From Sphingomonas sp. (GTDB lineage Bacteria; Pseudomonadota; Alphaproteobacteria; Sphingomonadales; Sphingomonadaceae): DNA of 64,000 nucleotides. The stretch is from NCBI GenBank assembly GCA_017418975.1, contig JAFOMG010000012.1, positions 62,001-126,000 of the forward strand. The letters are read 5' to 3'. Below the pieces are notes generated by a model. The model saw only the letters and a program-made list of their open reading frames with translations. It ran no database searches and had not been told where the DNA came from. Made by a program: the position numbers and the translations under genes. Positions 1-8,628 of this stretch are shown piece by piece; position 1 is the first letter of the stretch; each line of letters begins with the position of its first letter.

Positions 1-33
1 AAACAAAACGCCAATCAGCGGATTTCCGCCCAT
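1..33 (-). CDS. rhaT: Start of a sugar transporter, probably L-rhamnose/H+ symporter (partial)
   Basis: Only the first 11 codons are present. An ATG at 33 reads leftward as MGGNPLIGVLF and runs off the window edge. It starts 3 bases after the stop of the lactate dehydrogenase gene and so belongs to the same leftward operon. The short sequence resembles the start of RhaT-type L-rhamnose:proton symporters, which often begin with a similar NPLxGVLF stretch before the first membrane helix. The rhamnose genes around it make that reading natural, but eleven residues cannot prove it. Confidence 0.45.
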   Translation of the reverse strand, partial: MGGNPLIGVLF

Positions 34-35
34 GC

Positions 36-1184
36 TTATTCCCTCCCCGCGAGTATCTTCTCGTTGATCTGTTCGATGCGCGTCACGCCGGTCAGCCCCA
101 TGGCGACGCGCATCTCGGCGGCCAGCAGCTGCAGCACATGCGCCACGCCGGCCTGCCCCCCGCCGCCCAGCGCCCAGGCCCAGGCGCGGCCGAGCAGCAC
201 GCCCCGGGCGCCCAGCGCGAGCATCCGCACCACGTCGAGCCCCGATCGGACCCCACCGTCCGCCAGCAAGGTCAGCCGGTCGCCCACCGCATCGGCGATC
301 GCCGGCAGCGCGCGGGCGGCCGAAAGCACCCCGTCGAGCTGGCGGCCGCCATGGTTGGAGACGATCACGCCGTCCACCCCCCGCGCCGCCGCCTCGCGGG
401 CATCTTCCGGATCCAGGATCCCCTTGAGCAGGATCGGCCCATCCCAGTGCTTGCGCACGAAATCCAGCTCGTCCCAGCCGATCGCGGGATCGAAATTGTC
501 GCGCATCCAGGCGAAAAAGTCGTTGAGCCCGGTCTTGCCCGCCAGCACCGGCGCGACATTGCCGAGATGGTGCGGCCGTCCCCACAGGCCCACGTCCCAG
601 GCCCAGCGCGGATGCGCCAGCGCCTGGCCGAATCGCCGCAGCGATCCGCCCAGGCCGGGCGCCCCGGCCAGCCCCGAGCGATAGTCGCGATAGCGCGTGC
701 CCGGCACCGGCATGTCGACAGTGAAGACCAGCACCGGGCAGCCCGCCGCGCCCGCCTGCCGCATCAGGTCGATCATGAAGCCGCGGTCGCGGATCATGTA
801 GAGCTGGAACCAGGGCGGCGTGGCGACCGCCCCCGCCACTTCGGCGAGCGGACAGGCCGAGACGGTCGACAGCGTGAAGGGCACCCCGGCCGCCTCCGCC
901 GCCCGCGCCGCCTGCACTTCGCCGCGCCGCGCGTTGAGCCCCGCCAGCCCCACCGGCCCGAGCGCCACCGGCATCGCCAGCCTTTGCCCGAACAGGCTCG
1001 TCGCCAAATCGATGTCCGAAATGTCGCGCAGCACCCGCTGCCGCAGCGCCACGGCCTCGAGATCGGCGACGTTCCGGCCCAGCGTCACTTCGGCATAGGA
1101 ACCGCCATCGATATATTCGAACAGGAAGCGCGGCAGCCGGCGCCGTGCCAGCTCGCGATAATCGGAGATCGACGCCGCCTTCAT
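36..1184 (-). CDS. lldD: FMN-dependent L-lactate dehydrogenase (alpha-hydroxy-acid oxidase family)
   Basis: A 382-residue FMN-dependent alpha-hydroxy-acid dehydrogenase. It oxidises L-lactate to pyruvate at the inner membrane or in the cytoplasm. Seen directly: the substrate/flavin Tyr in WFQLYM (about Y129), Lys254 in LLKG, the catalytic His278 and Arg281 in [10 protein letters not shown], and the FMN-phosphate region [10 protein letters not shown] (about 307-314). The ATG at 1184 is chosen over an upstream in-frame start because it overlaps the kinase stop as ATGA and gives the usual family N-terminus ([20 protein letters not shown]). Next to rhamnose genes its likely job is to burn the L-lactate made from lactaldehyde. 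A sister activity such as glycolate or mandelate oxidation cannot be excluded from sequence alone. Confidence 0.88.
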   Translation of the reverse strand: MKAASISDYRELARRRLPRFLFEYIDGGSYAEVTLGRNVADLEAVALRQRVLRDISDIDLATSLFGQRLAMPVALGPVGLAGLNARRGEVQAARAAEAAGVPFTLSTVSACPLAEVAGAVATPPWFQLYMIRDRGFMIDLMRQAGAAGCPVLVFTVDMPVPGTRYRDYRSGLAGAPGLGGSLRRFGQALAHPRWAWDVGLWGRPHHLGNVAPVLAGKTGLNDFFAWMRDNFDPAIGWDELDFVRKHWDGPILLKGILDPEDAREAAARGVDGVIVSNHGGRQLDGVLSAARALPAIADAVGDRLTLLADGGVRSGLDVVRMLALGARGVLLGRAWAWALGGGGQAGVAHVLQLLAAEMRVAMGLTGVTRIEQINEKILAGRE

Positions 1185-2614
1185 GCCGCCTCGCTGCTGC
1201 CGGTGGCCAGGGCCCGCCAGCGGGCCGCATAGCCGGCGAGATCGCAATCGAGCGGCTTCACCCGGATGAGCGCCGAGGGCGGTGCCAGCGCCGGATCGAT
1301 CAGGCGCAATGCCCCATAGGATACGTCGTTATGCTCGTTGGAGACGAAGACGTGCAGGTCCGGCCGCAGCGTGGCGAGCGTGCGGACAAAGGCCTGGGCC
1401 TCGCCGAACCGTCCCTCGACCAGCACGCGTTCGCGCGTCCCGATCAGGTCGAGCATCGCATCGGCCACGAGCGCCGCATAGAGGCACACCGCCGCGCGCA
1501 GCCCCATCGATTCGCCCGGCCGGTTGATCCAGCGCGTCGCGCCGCCGGGGAACGGCCCCACGCCGGGCGTCAGCGTCGGCAGCACCATCGCACCGCTCGC
1601 GACGACACCGGGGAGCGCCGCGATGATCGCCGGCTGATCGGGATTGATGTCGACGCGCCGCGTGTCGATCCCGGTCAGCAGCTCGATCTCGCGCCCGCCC
1701 ATGAACCGGGCCGAGGGGATCGGCGTGCCATGGGCGTCGACATTGACCAGGCAGTCGCGCGCCTCGGGCAGGCCCGCCAGGTCGACGCGCGCGCCCTTGC
1801 CCGGCGTTCGCATCGCGACGAACCAGGTGCCGGTCGACAGCACCGTCGCCTCCTGTTCCGCGATATCGGCAAAGCCTCGTGCCGCGAGCAGGGCCGCATT
1901 CGAATCGTGCAATCCGCAATGCACCGCGACATCGGCGGGCAGGCCGGTGCGCTCGGCCCATTCCGCGCTGATCGTGCCGATCGCCTCGCCGGCATGGCGG
2001 AGCGGCGCGAGCCGGGCGGCCCAGCCGCGCCGCTCCGCCAGCGCCGACGGCATGCCCGAGGCGGGGCACCAGAGATCGCTATGGCAGCCCAGGCTCGTCG
2101 CCTCGGACGCCGCCACCCCCGAGAATCGCCATGCCCAATATTGCGGCCAGGGCAGGATCGTCGCGTCGCCTTGCAGCAGCGCCGAATCGAGCGACTCGAG
2201 GAAATGCAGCTGCAGCCCGAGATTGAGCCCGTCCGGCAGCGCGGGTGAGCCGGTGCGGGCAAAGGGATCACGCTGGCCGCGATAGGCGGCGGCGCATTCG
2301 GCCGGGATCGCCTGCTCATAATCGAGCGGCGGTGCGGCCAGCGCCCCGTCGCGCACGATCGCGGCCGCGGCGCCATGGCCGACGGGAATGATCCGCGCCA
2401 CGCGGCCGATCCCCGCGAACGCGCGCAGCTCCTCCCCTGCCCAAGCCTCGATGCCGGCCGCATCGAGCGTCCGGACGCTCTCGCCGCCCAGCACCGCCAT
2501 GGGCCGGTCATTGGGTCGTGTCCGCCGGGCCAGCATCGTCCCCGACGCATCCCAGAGACTGAGCTTCGACAAGGTCTTACCCAAATCGAGCACCACGCTC
2601 AGCCCATCACCCAA
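1181..2614 (-). CDS. rhaB: FGGY-family carbohydrate kinase, probable L-rhamnulokinase
   Basis: A 477-residue FGGY sugar kinase expected to phosphorylate L-rhamnulose to rhamnulose-1-phosphate in the cytoplasm. The N-terminal ATPase fold starts with [16 protein letters not shown]. The catalytic base is Asp237 in HCGLHDSN, and VLSTGTWF follows as a nucleotide/phosphate-binding stretch. The start is an unusual TTG at 2614, with a good GGGGAGG Shine-Dalgarno six bases upstream; no in-frame ATG lies nearby. The gene ends in an ATGA overlap with the lactate dehydrogenase. The family also contains fuculo-, xylulo- and erythritol kinases, so the substrate assignment rests on the neighbouring aldolase and isomerase. 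Confidence 0.82.
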   Translation of the reverse strand: MGDGLSVVLDLGKTLSKLSLWDASGTMLARRTRPNDRPMAVLGGESVRTLDAAGIEAWAGEELRAFAGIGRVARIIPVGHGAAAAIVRDGALAAPPLDYEQAIPAECAAAYRGQRDPFARTGSPALPDGLNLGLQLHFLESLDSALLQGDATILPWPQYWAWRFSGVAASEATSLGCHSDLWCPASGMPSALAERRGWAARLAPLRHAGEAIGTISAEWAERTGLPADVAVHCGLHDSNAALLAARGFADIAEQEATVLSTGTWFVAMRTPGKGARVDLAGLPEARDCLVNVDAHGTPIPSARFMGGREIELLTGIDTRRVDINPDQPAIIAALPGVVASGAMVLPTLTPGVGPFPGGATRWINRPGESMGLRAAVCLYAALVADAMLDLIGTRERVLVEGRFGEAQAFVRTLATLRPDLHVFVSNEHNDVSYGALRLIDPALAPPSALIRVKPLDCDLAGYAARWRALATGSSEAA

Positions 2615-2727
2615 TGCTGCCTCCCCATTTTGTTATGATTGATATTTAGCGAAGTTGATTGTATCTGGCTAGACACCTTGATAGAGAAGCTCGCGCCGTA
2701 CGGGGCGCTGGGGGAGAGTAATTCCGG
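2615..2727. promoter_or_regulatory. Divergent rhamnose promoter region with a 20-bp-spaced direct repeat
   Basis: This 113-bp gap separates the leftward kinase operon from the rightward aldolase operon, so it must hold both promoters. It is much richer in A+T than its flanks. TGATTGATAT at 2636-2645 recurs as TGATTGTAT at 2656-2664, exactly 20 bp apart, which puts both copies on the same face of the helix. Inference: these are operator half-sites for the DeoR-type regulator encoded at 6226. GGGGAGAG at about 2710-2717 serves as ribosome-binding site for the aldolase gene. Confidence 0.5.
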
Positions 2728-4845
2728 ATGCTTGAAGACGAGACAAGGGTGCGCCGGGGCGTGACCGCCATTCCGTTCGCCGTGCCGCGTAACCGCTGGT
2801 CGGATGCGGAGGCTGCCGGCATGTCGCCGGAGGGCCTGCTGCTCTACCGCTCGAACCTGCTGGGTTCGGACCTGACCGTCACCAATTTCGGCGGCGGCAA
2901 CACTTCGGCGAAGATCGAGATGGCCGATCCGCTCACCGGCGCGCCGGCGACGGTGCTGTGGGTGAAGGGCTCGGGCGGCGATATCGGCTCGATGAAGCTC
3001 GACGGCTTCGCCACGCTCTATCTCGACAAGCTGCTCGGGCTCGAGTCGCGCTATCGCGGCGTGGCGTTCGAGGACGAGATGGTCGCGTACCTGCCGCACT
3101 GCACGTTCAACCTGAACGCGCGGGCCGCCTCGATCGATACGCCGCTGCACGGCTATCTGCCCTATGCGCATGTCGACCATGTCCATCCCGACGCGATCAT
3201 CGCGCTGGCCGCGTCGAGCGCGGGCAAGGCGGCTACCGATGCGATCTGGGGCGGCGCGGTCGGCTGGCTGCCCTGGAAGCGCCCGGGCTTCGAGCTCGGC
3301 CTGCAGCTCCGCAAGCTCGCGGCTGAGCAGCCTGGCCTGCGCGGGGTGATGCTGGAGGGCCATGGCATCATCTGCTGGGGCGACACCGCCAAGGATTGCT
3401 ACGACAACACGATCGCGCTGATCGCGGACGCCGCCGCCTATCTCAACGAACGCCTGGCCCAGGGCCCGGCGTTCGGCGGCGAGGTGGCCCCGCCCCTTGC
3501 CGCCGATGACCGCGCCGTCATCGCCGCCGCGCTCATGCCCCGGCTGCGCGGCCTGATGCGCGGCGCGCGCGGCAAGATCGGCCATTTCTCCGACGATCCC
3601 GAAACGCTGGAATTCGCCGGCAGCCGCGATTTTGCCCGGCTGGCCGCGATCGGCACCTCGTGCCCCGATCACTTCCTGCGCACCAAGATCGCGCCGCTCA
3701 CGCTCGATCCCGCGCGGCTCGACGACGACGCCTATCTGGCCGATGCGCTGGAGGCCTATCGCCAGGGCTATGCCGCCTATTACCAGCGCTGCGCCGAGCC
3801 CGGCGACCCGGCGATGCGCGATCCCAATCCGGTGGTCGTGCTGATCCCGGGCATCGGCCGCATCACCTTCGCCGCCGACAAGACCACTGCGCGCCTGGCC
3901 GGCGAGTTCTATGGCAACGCGATCAACGTGATGCGCGGCGCCGAGGCGATCGGCGATTATGTCGGCCTGCCCGAGAAGGAAGCGTACGGCATCGAATATT
4001 GGGCGCTCGAGGAAGCCAAGCTCCAGCGCATGCCCAAGCCCAAGCCGCTGGTCGGCCGCATCGCGCTGGTGAGCGGCGGTGCCGGGGGCATCGGCGCGGC
4101 GACGGTGCGGCGCCTGCTCCAGGACGGCGCCTGCGTGATGCTGGTCGATCGCGACACGGACGCGGCCGAGCGGGTCCGCGCCGAGATGGCCCAGGCCTTT
4201 GGCCAGGACGTGGTGCGCGCCGAGACCTGCGACGTCACCGACGAGGCGCAGGTCGCCGCCGCCTTCGAGGCCTGCACCCGCGAGTTCGGCGGGCTCGACA
4301 TCCTGGTCGCCAATGCCGGCATCGCCTCTTCCGCCTCGGTGGAAGCGACCAGCGTCGCGCTGTGGCGCCGTAACTATGACGTGCTGACCGAAGGCTATTT
4401 CCTCAGCGCCCGCGCCGCCTTTCCGCTGATGCGCGCGGTCGGCGGGGGATCGATCGTGTTCATCGGCTCGAAGAACGCGCTGGCCGCCGCGGTCAACGCA
4501 TCCGCCTATGCCTCGGCCAAGGCGGCGTCGCTGCACCTCGCCCGCTGCCTGGCGCTGGAGGGCGCGCCCCACGGCATCCGCGTCAACACGGTCAATCCGG
4601 ACGCGGTGATCAAGGGCTCGCGGATCTGGGACGGCGACTGGCGCAAGGAACGCGCCGGCGCGCACGGCATCGATCCCGGATCGGAGCTGGAGGAGCATTA
4701 CCGCAACCGATCGATGCTCAAGCGCGACGTGCTGCCCGAGGACGTGGCGGAGGCAGTGCATTTCTTCGCCTCCGAAGCCTCTTCCAAATCGACGGGCAAC
4801 ATCGTCAATGTGGATGCCGGGAACGCCCAGGCGTTCCCCCGATAA
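2728..4845 (+). CDS. rhaEW: Bifunctional rhamnulose-1-phosphate aldolase / L-lactaldehyde dehydrogenase
   Basis: A 705-residue fusion. The N-terminal class II aldolase (about 30-400) splits L-rhamnulose-1-phosphate into dihydroxyacetone phosphate and L-lactaldehyde. It shows the GGGNTSAK loop, the His cluster HVDHVHPD (H148, H151, H153) and the EGHG motif (E210, H212) expected around the zinc. The C-terminal part (about 430-705) is a short-chain dehydrogenase with cofactor loop GGAGGIG (about 450-456), NAG, and a YASAK catalytic pair (Y594, K598). It should oxidise lactaldehyde to L-lactate. The fusion type is known from rhamnose pathways of alphaproteobacteria and other bacteria. It passes L-lactate to the dehydrogenase encoded at 36-1184 and uses product from the kinase and isomerase beside it. 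Confidence 0.93.
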   Translation: MLEDETRVRRGVTAIPFAVPRNRWSDAEAAGMSPEGLLLYRSNLLGSDLTVTNFGGGNTSAKIEMADPLTGAPATVLWVKGSGGDIGSMKLDGFATLYLDKLLGLESRYRGVAFEDEMVAYLPHCTFNLNARAASIDTPLHGYLPYAHVDHVHPDAIIALAASSAGKAATDAIWGGAVGWLPWKRPGFELGLQLRKLAAEQPGLRGVMLEGHGIICWGDTAKDCYDNTIALIADAAAYLNERLAQGPAFGGEVAPPLAADDRAVIAAALMPRLRGLMRGARGKIGHFSDDPETLEFAGSRDFARLAAIGTSCPDHFLRTKIAPLTLDPARLDDDAYLADALEAYRQGYAAYYQRCAEPGDPAMRDPNPVVVLIPGIGRITFAADKTTARLAGEFYGNAINVMRGAEAIGDYVGLPEKEAYGIEYWALEEAKLQRMPKPKPLVGRIALVSGGAGGIGAATVRRLLQDGACVMLVDRDTDAAERVRAEMAQAFGQDVVRAETCDVTDEAQVAAAFEACTREFGGLDILVANAGIASSASVEATSVALWRRNYDVLTEGYFLSARAAFPLMRAVGGGSIVFIGSKNALAAAVNASAYASAKAASLHLARCLALEGAPHGIRVNTVNPDAVIKGSRIWDGDWRKERAGAHGIDPGSELEEHYRNRSMLKRDVLPEDVAEAVHFFASEASSKSTGNIVNVDAGNAQAFPR

Positions 4846-4860
4846 GAACAAGAGGGCGCA

Positions 4861-6156
4861 ATGGCGAAGGAACTCCCGCTTTCGGTCGACCAGATCGAGA
4901 GCCACAATGCGGCGCGTGTCGAGGCGCTGCGGGACGAATATGACAGCCTGGGCCGCGCGCTCGGGCGCCGCGGGATCGACATCGATGCGGTGAAGGCGCG
5001 CGTCGCCGGCTTCTCCGTCGCGGTGCCGAGCTGGGGGGCGGGGCGCGGCGGCACCCGCTTCGCCAAGTTCCCGATCGCCGGCGAACCCACGACGATCCAC
5101 GAGAAGCTGGCGGATTGCGCGGTGATCCACCAGCTCTCCACCGTCACGCCGCGCGTCAGCCCGCATTTCCCCTGGGACAAGGTGAGCGACTATGCCGCGC
5201 TCCGGGACGAAGCGGCGGCGCTCGGCCTGGGCTTCGACGCGATCAACTCGAACACCTTCCAGGACCAGCCCGGCCAGAAGCTCAGCTATCGCGACGGCAG
5301 CCTCTCGGCCGGCGATGCGGGCGTGCGCGCCCAGGCGGTGGCGCATAATATCGAGTGCATCGAGATCGGCCGCCAGCTCGGCTCGAGCGCGCTCACGGTC
5401 TGGGTGGGCGACGGCACCAACTTCCCGGGCCAGCAGGACCTCGCGCGGTCGCTCGATCGCTATCTGGAAGCCGCGGCCCAGGTCTATGCCGCGCTGCCCG
5501 GCGACTGGCGCATGCTGCTCGAGCACAAGATGTTCGAGCCGGCCTTCTACTCCACCGTGATCTCGGACTGGGGTTCGTCGATCCTCGCCGCGCAGGAGCT
5601 CGGCCCCAGGGCCAAGTGCCTGGTCGATCTCGGCCATCACGCGCCGAACGTGAACATCGAGCAGATCGTCGCCCGCCTCCACCGCTTCGGCAAGCTGGGC
5701 GGTTTCCACTTCAACGACAGCAAATATGGCGACGACGATCTCGACAGCGGATCGATCAACCCGCACCAGCTGTTCCTGGTGTTCAACGAGCTGATCGAGG
5801 CCGAGCTCAACCCGCGCGACGGGTTCGATCCGGCGTACATGATCGACCAGTCGCACAACGTCACCGATCCGATCGAGAGCATGATCTCCTCGGCCGAGGC
5901 GATCGCCGGTGCCTTCGCCAAGGCGAGCCTGGTCGATCGCGAGGCGCTTGCCGCCGCGCAGCAGGCCAATGACACGATGCTGGCCTTCCTCACGCTGCGA
6001 AAGGCCTATCGCACCGATGTGTCGCCGATCCTGGCGATGGCGCGGATGGAGGCCGGCGGAGCGATCGATGCGATCACCGCCTATCGCGACAGCGGCTGGC
6101 GCGCGCGCAAGGCACAGGAGCGGACGGCCGTGGGGCTCGGCGCTGGCATCGTTTGA
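4861..6156 (+). CDS. rhaI: L-rhamnose isomerase (Pseudomonas stutzeri type)
   Basis: A 431-residue TIM-barrel isomerase that converts L-rhamnose to L-rhamnulose, the first cytoplasmic step. Metal-ligand segments are visible: EHKMFEPAFY (Glu221), CLVDLGHHAP (Asp256) and GFHFNDSKYGDDD (His283 and following Asp residues). They match the metal sites of the P. stutzeri-type enzyme rather than the E. coli RhaA type. The ATG follows the aldolase stop by 15 bases and has AGAGGG four bases upstream, so the two genes are co-transcribed. Enzymes of this family are often promiscuous toward other aldoses and ketoses. Confidence 0.92.
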   Translation: MAKELPLSVDQIESHNAARVEALRDEYDSLGRALGRRGIDIDAVKARVAGFSVAVPSWGAGRGGTRFAKFPIAGEPTTIHEKLADCAVIHQLSTVTPRVSPHFPWDKVSDYAALRDEAAALGLGFDAINSNTFQDQPGQKLSYRDGSLSAGDAGVRAQAVAHNIECIEIGRQLGSSALTVWVGDGTNFPGQQDLARSLDRYLEAAAQVYAALPGDWRMLLEHKMFEPAFYSTVISDWGSSILAAQELGPRAKCLVDLGHHAPNVNIEQIVARLHRFGKLGGFHFNDSKYGDDDLDSGSINPHQLFLVFNELIEAELNPRDGFDPAYMIDQSHNVTDPIESMISSAEAIAGAFAKASLVDREALAAAQQANDTMLAFLTLRKAYRTDVSPILAMARMEAGGAIDAITAYRDSGWRARKAQERTAVGLGAGIV

Positions 6157-6225
6157 GCGGAAAAGATTGATTCCGGCGGATTTGCCGGGCAGAAAGGCTT
6201 CAAGAATATTGGGGCCTTACCGCAC

Positions 6226-7008
6226 ATGCATGTCGAAGAGCGCGATAGCCTGATCCTCGATCTGATCGGGAAAACCGGCTTCGTGTCGTTCAAGAGCCTG
6301 GAGGCGACGGTTCCGGCCTCGCCCGCCACGCTGCGCCGCGATCTCGACCGGCTGGAGGGCAAGGGCGTGATCCAGCGCGTGCGCGGCGGCGCGCGGCTGG
6401 TGGAGGACGAGGCGGGCGAGCGCACCGACGTCCAGTCGCTCGCCGGCGTGCCCTTCCACGAGAATATCGACCGCAACCGCAAGCAGAAGGAAGCGATCGG
6501 CCGCGCCGCCGCCGCGCTCTGCCAGCCGGGCGAATCGATCATCATCGACGGCGGCTCGACCACGCTGCAGATGTGCCGCCATTTGGCCGGACTCAACCTC
6601 CAGGTCCTCACCAATTCGCTCCATGTGGTGAGCGCGCTGCTGCCCCAGCCGGGCACCCGCATCGCCGTGCCCGGCGGATCGGTGTTCCGCGAGCAGAACA
6701 TCATCCTCGGCATCGGCGGTGAGGAATGCATGCCGCGCGTCCATGCCCCGCGCCTGTTCATGGGCGCGGCGTTCGTCGGCGCGCAGGGCGTGATGCAGGC
6801 CGATGTCGTGCTCGCCGCCGCCGAGCGCCAGATGATCGACCGCGCCGAATGGGTGGCGCTGCTCGTGGACAGCTCCAAATTCGCCGCGCCCTCGGGCTCG
6901 GTGGTGTGCGGGCTCGACGAACTCGACGTGATCGTGACCGACGCGGCGATCGGCGATGCGCATGCGCGGATGATCGAGCAGGCGGGCGTGAAGCTGATCA
7001 TCGCCTGA
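6226..7008 (+). CDS. rhaR: DeoR/GlpR-family transcriptional regulator of rhamnose genes
   Basis: A 260-residue DeoR-type repressor. The N-terminal winged helix-turn-helix covers about residues 6-58 and includes the family signature SPATLRRDLDRLEGKGVIQR. A DeoRC sugar-phosphate sensor domain follows (about 80-235), with IIDGGSTTLQM as its phosphate-binding turn. It lies 69 bases downstream of the isomerase, in the same direction, as the last gene of the rhamnose operon. Inference: it binds the repeat in the 2615-2727 promoter region and responds to a phosphorylated rhamnose intermediate. DeoR-type RhaR regulators are established for rhamnose regulons of this class. Confidence 0.82.
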   Translation: MHVEERDSLILDLIGKTGFVSFKSLEATVPASPATLRRDLDRLEGKGVIQRVRGGARLVEDEAGERTDVQSLAGVPFHENIDRNRKQKEAIGRAAAALCQPGESIIIDGGSTTLQMCRHLAGLNLQVLTNSLHVVSALLPQPGTRIAVPGGSVFREQNIILGIGGEECMPRVHAPRLFMGAAFVGAQGVMQADVVLAAAERQMIDRAEWVALLVDSSKFAAPSGSVVCGLDELDVIVTDAAIGDAHARMIEQAGVKLIIA

Positions 7009-7027
7009 GGCCGGGCACCGCCCGGCC
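7009..7027. terminator. GC-rich hairpin between convergent genes
   Basis: A perfect inverted repeat, GGCCGGGC then ACC then GCCCGGCC, starts right after the regulator stop and sits in the 34-base gap before the convergent deacylase stop. It has no T run, so it is not a classic intrinsic terminator. Its place between two converging genes still suggests a bidirectional transcription stop. Confidence 0.5.
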
Positions 7028-7042
7028 CCATGCGCCAGGGGA

Positions 7043-8617
7043 TCAGGGTGCGCGCAGCAGCACCCTGCCGAACCGCTCGGGCACCGGCTTGCCCCGCACC
7101 AGCGCGGCGCGGCCGTTGACGAAGACATAGTCCATGCCCTGGGCATAGGCATGCGGCTTCGCATAGGTCGCCATGTCGCGCACCGTCGCCGGATCGAAGA
7201 CGATCACATCGGCGAAGGCGCCCTTGCGCAGCGCCCCGCGATCGGGGATCGCGAAGACCCGGGCCGGCAAGCCGGTGGCGGCGTGGATCGCCTGGGCCAT
7301 CGGGATCACCGGCTTGTCGATCACATAGTTGCGCAGCTTGCGGGGAAAGGCGCCATAGGCGCGCGGATGCTCCGCCGTCTGGCCAAAGGGCGGCAGGCCG
7401 CCATCGGTGGAGGTCATCGTCCAGGGCTGCCGCATGAACGCCTCGACGTCCTTGTCGCTCATGTTGAACGAAACGGTGGGCGCCCCGCCCCGCTTGAGCA
7501 TCTCGATCGCGGCATCGAGCGGATCCAGCTTCAGGATCGCGCCGACCTCGTCGAGCCGCTTGCCGTCGAGCGACGGATCGGCCTTGTAGGCGCGGATCTG
7601 GATCGCATGCGGCCCGGCGCGGCGGGCGAGATTGGGGACCATCTCGGCGCGGATGCGGGCGCGCATCGCCGGGTCCTCCAGCCTTTTGGCCAGCGCCTCC
7701 GCTCCGCCTTCCTGCGCCCAGCCGGGGACGAGCGAGGCCATCAGGCTCGAGCCCGAGGCAGTATAGGGATATTGATCGGCCCAGACCCGGACGCCTTCGG
7801 CGCGCGCCTTGTCGATATGCGCGATCACCTCGGCCGACTTGCCCCAGACCTGGGGGCCGAGCACCTTGATATGGGTGACGATACCGGGGATCCTCGCCTC
7901 CCGCGCGACGGTGATCACTTCCTCCACCGCCGCGACCACGCCGATGTCGTAATTGCCCTCGTCGCGGATATGGCTTTCGTAAAAGGCATGCGGGAAGGCG
8001 CCGGCTGCCCTGGCGAGGCCGACGATCTCGGCGGTGTTCGAATATTTGGCCGGGATGTAGAAGGGCCCGTCGGACAGGCCGAAGGCGCCCAGCTTCATCG
8101 CCGCGGTGACGAGGCCCTCCATCTTCGCCTGCTCCCCGGGCGTGGCGAGGCGATCGACATTGCCCATCACCGCCGCGCGCACGGCATTGTGGCCGATCAT
8201 CGGGGCGACGTTCACGCCGGGGATATGGGTCCTGAGGTCGGCGATCTGCGGCGCCAGGTCCGCCGGGCCGCCGCCGTCGGGGTTGAGGAACAGCGTGGTG
8301 ATGCCCTGGTGAAGCATCGGCAGCGCGGCGGCGAGTTCGGGTGTCTGGATGTTGGGCGCCGCGTGCGAATGGGGATCGATGAAGCCCGGCGCGACGATCC
8401 TGCCGCGCGCATCGACCATGGTCTTCGCGGTCGCCGTGGCGGGAATGGTCCCCACCGCGACGATGCGATCGCCGCGGATCGCGACATCGGCGCGCCGGCC
8501 GGGCGCGCCGCTGCCGTCGTACACGGTGCCGCCACGGATCAGCACGTCATATTCCTGCGCGAGCGCCGGGGAGGCCGTCGCGAGCAGCGCGACGGCCGAC
8601 AGAGCAAATCTCTTCAT
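7043..8617 (-). CDS. Exported N-acyl-D-amino-acid deacylase (D-aminoacylase family)
   Basis: A 524-residue amidohydrolase with a clear signal peptide (MKRFALSAVALLATASPALA, cut before Gln21), so it works in the periplasm or beyond. The amidohydrolase-superfamily HxH pair is H83/H85 in DPHSHAAP. Further metal or catalytic stretches are YESHIRDEG, THIKVLG and the late TSTDGG Asp, all hallmarks of D-aminoacylases that free D-amino acids from N-acyl-D-amino acids or peptides. The ATG at 8617 has an excellent AGGGGAGGGG site; the longer upstream frame overlaps the receptor and lacks a signal peptide. It follows the receptor by 11 bases and is co-transcribed with it. A near-paralogue lies at 11548-13188. 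Confidence 0.88.
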   Translation of the reverse strand: MKRFALSAVALLATASPALAQEYDVLIRGGTVYDGSGAPGRRADVAIRGDRIVAVGTIPATATAKTMVDARGRIVAPGFIDPHSHAAPNIQTPELAAALPMLHQGITTLFLNPDGGGPADLAPQIADLRTHIPGVNVAPMIGHNAVRAAVMGNVDRLATPGEQAKMEGLVTAAMKLGAFGLSDGPFYIPAKYSNTAEIVGLARAAGAFPHAFYESHIRDEGNYDIGVVAAVEEVITVAREARIPGIVTHIKVLGPQVWGKSAEVIAHIDKARAEGVRVWADQYPYTASGSSLMASLVPGWAQEGGAEALAKRLEDPAMRARIRAEMVPNLARRAGPHAIQIRAYKADPSLDGKRLDEVGAILKLDPLDAAIEMLKRGGAPTVSFNMSDKDVEAFMRQPWTMTSTDGGLPPFGQTAEHPRAYGAFPRKLRNYVIDKPVIPMAQAIHAATGLPARVFAIPDRGALRKGAFADVIVFDPATVRDMATYAKPHAYAQGMDYVFVNGRAALVRGKPVPERFGRVLLRAP

Positions 8618-8628
8618 TTCCCCCTCCC

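Noticed and set aside
2599..5856. A 1085-codon minus-strand frame opposite the rhamnose aldolase and isomerase
   Set aside because: Antisense of two well-recognised enzymes, low-complexity composition, no family features.
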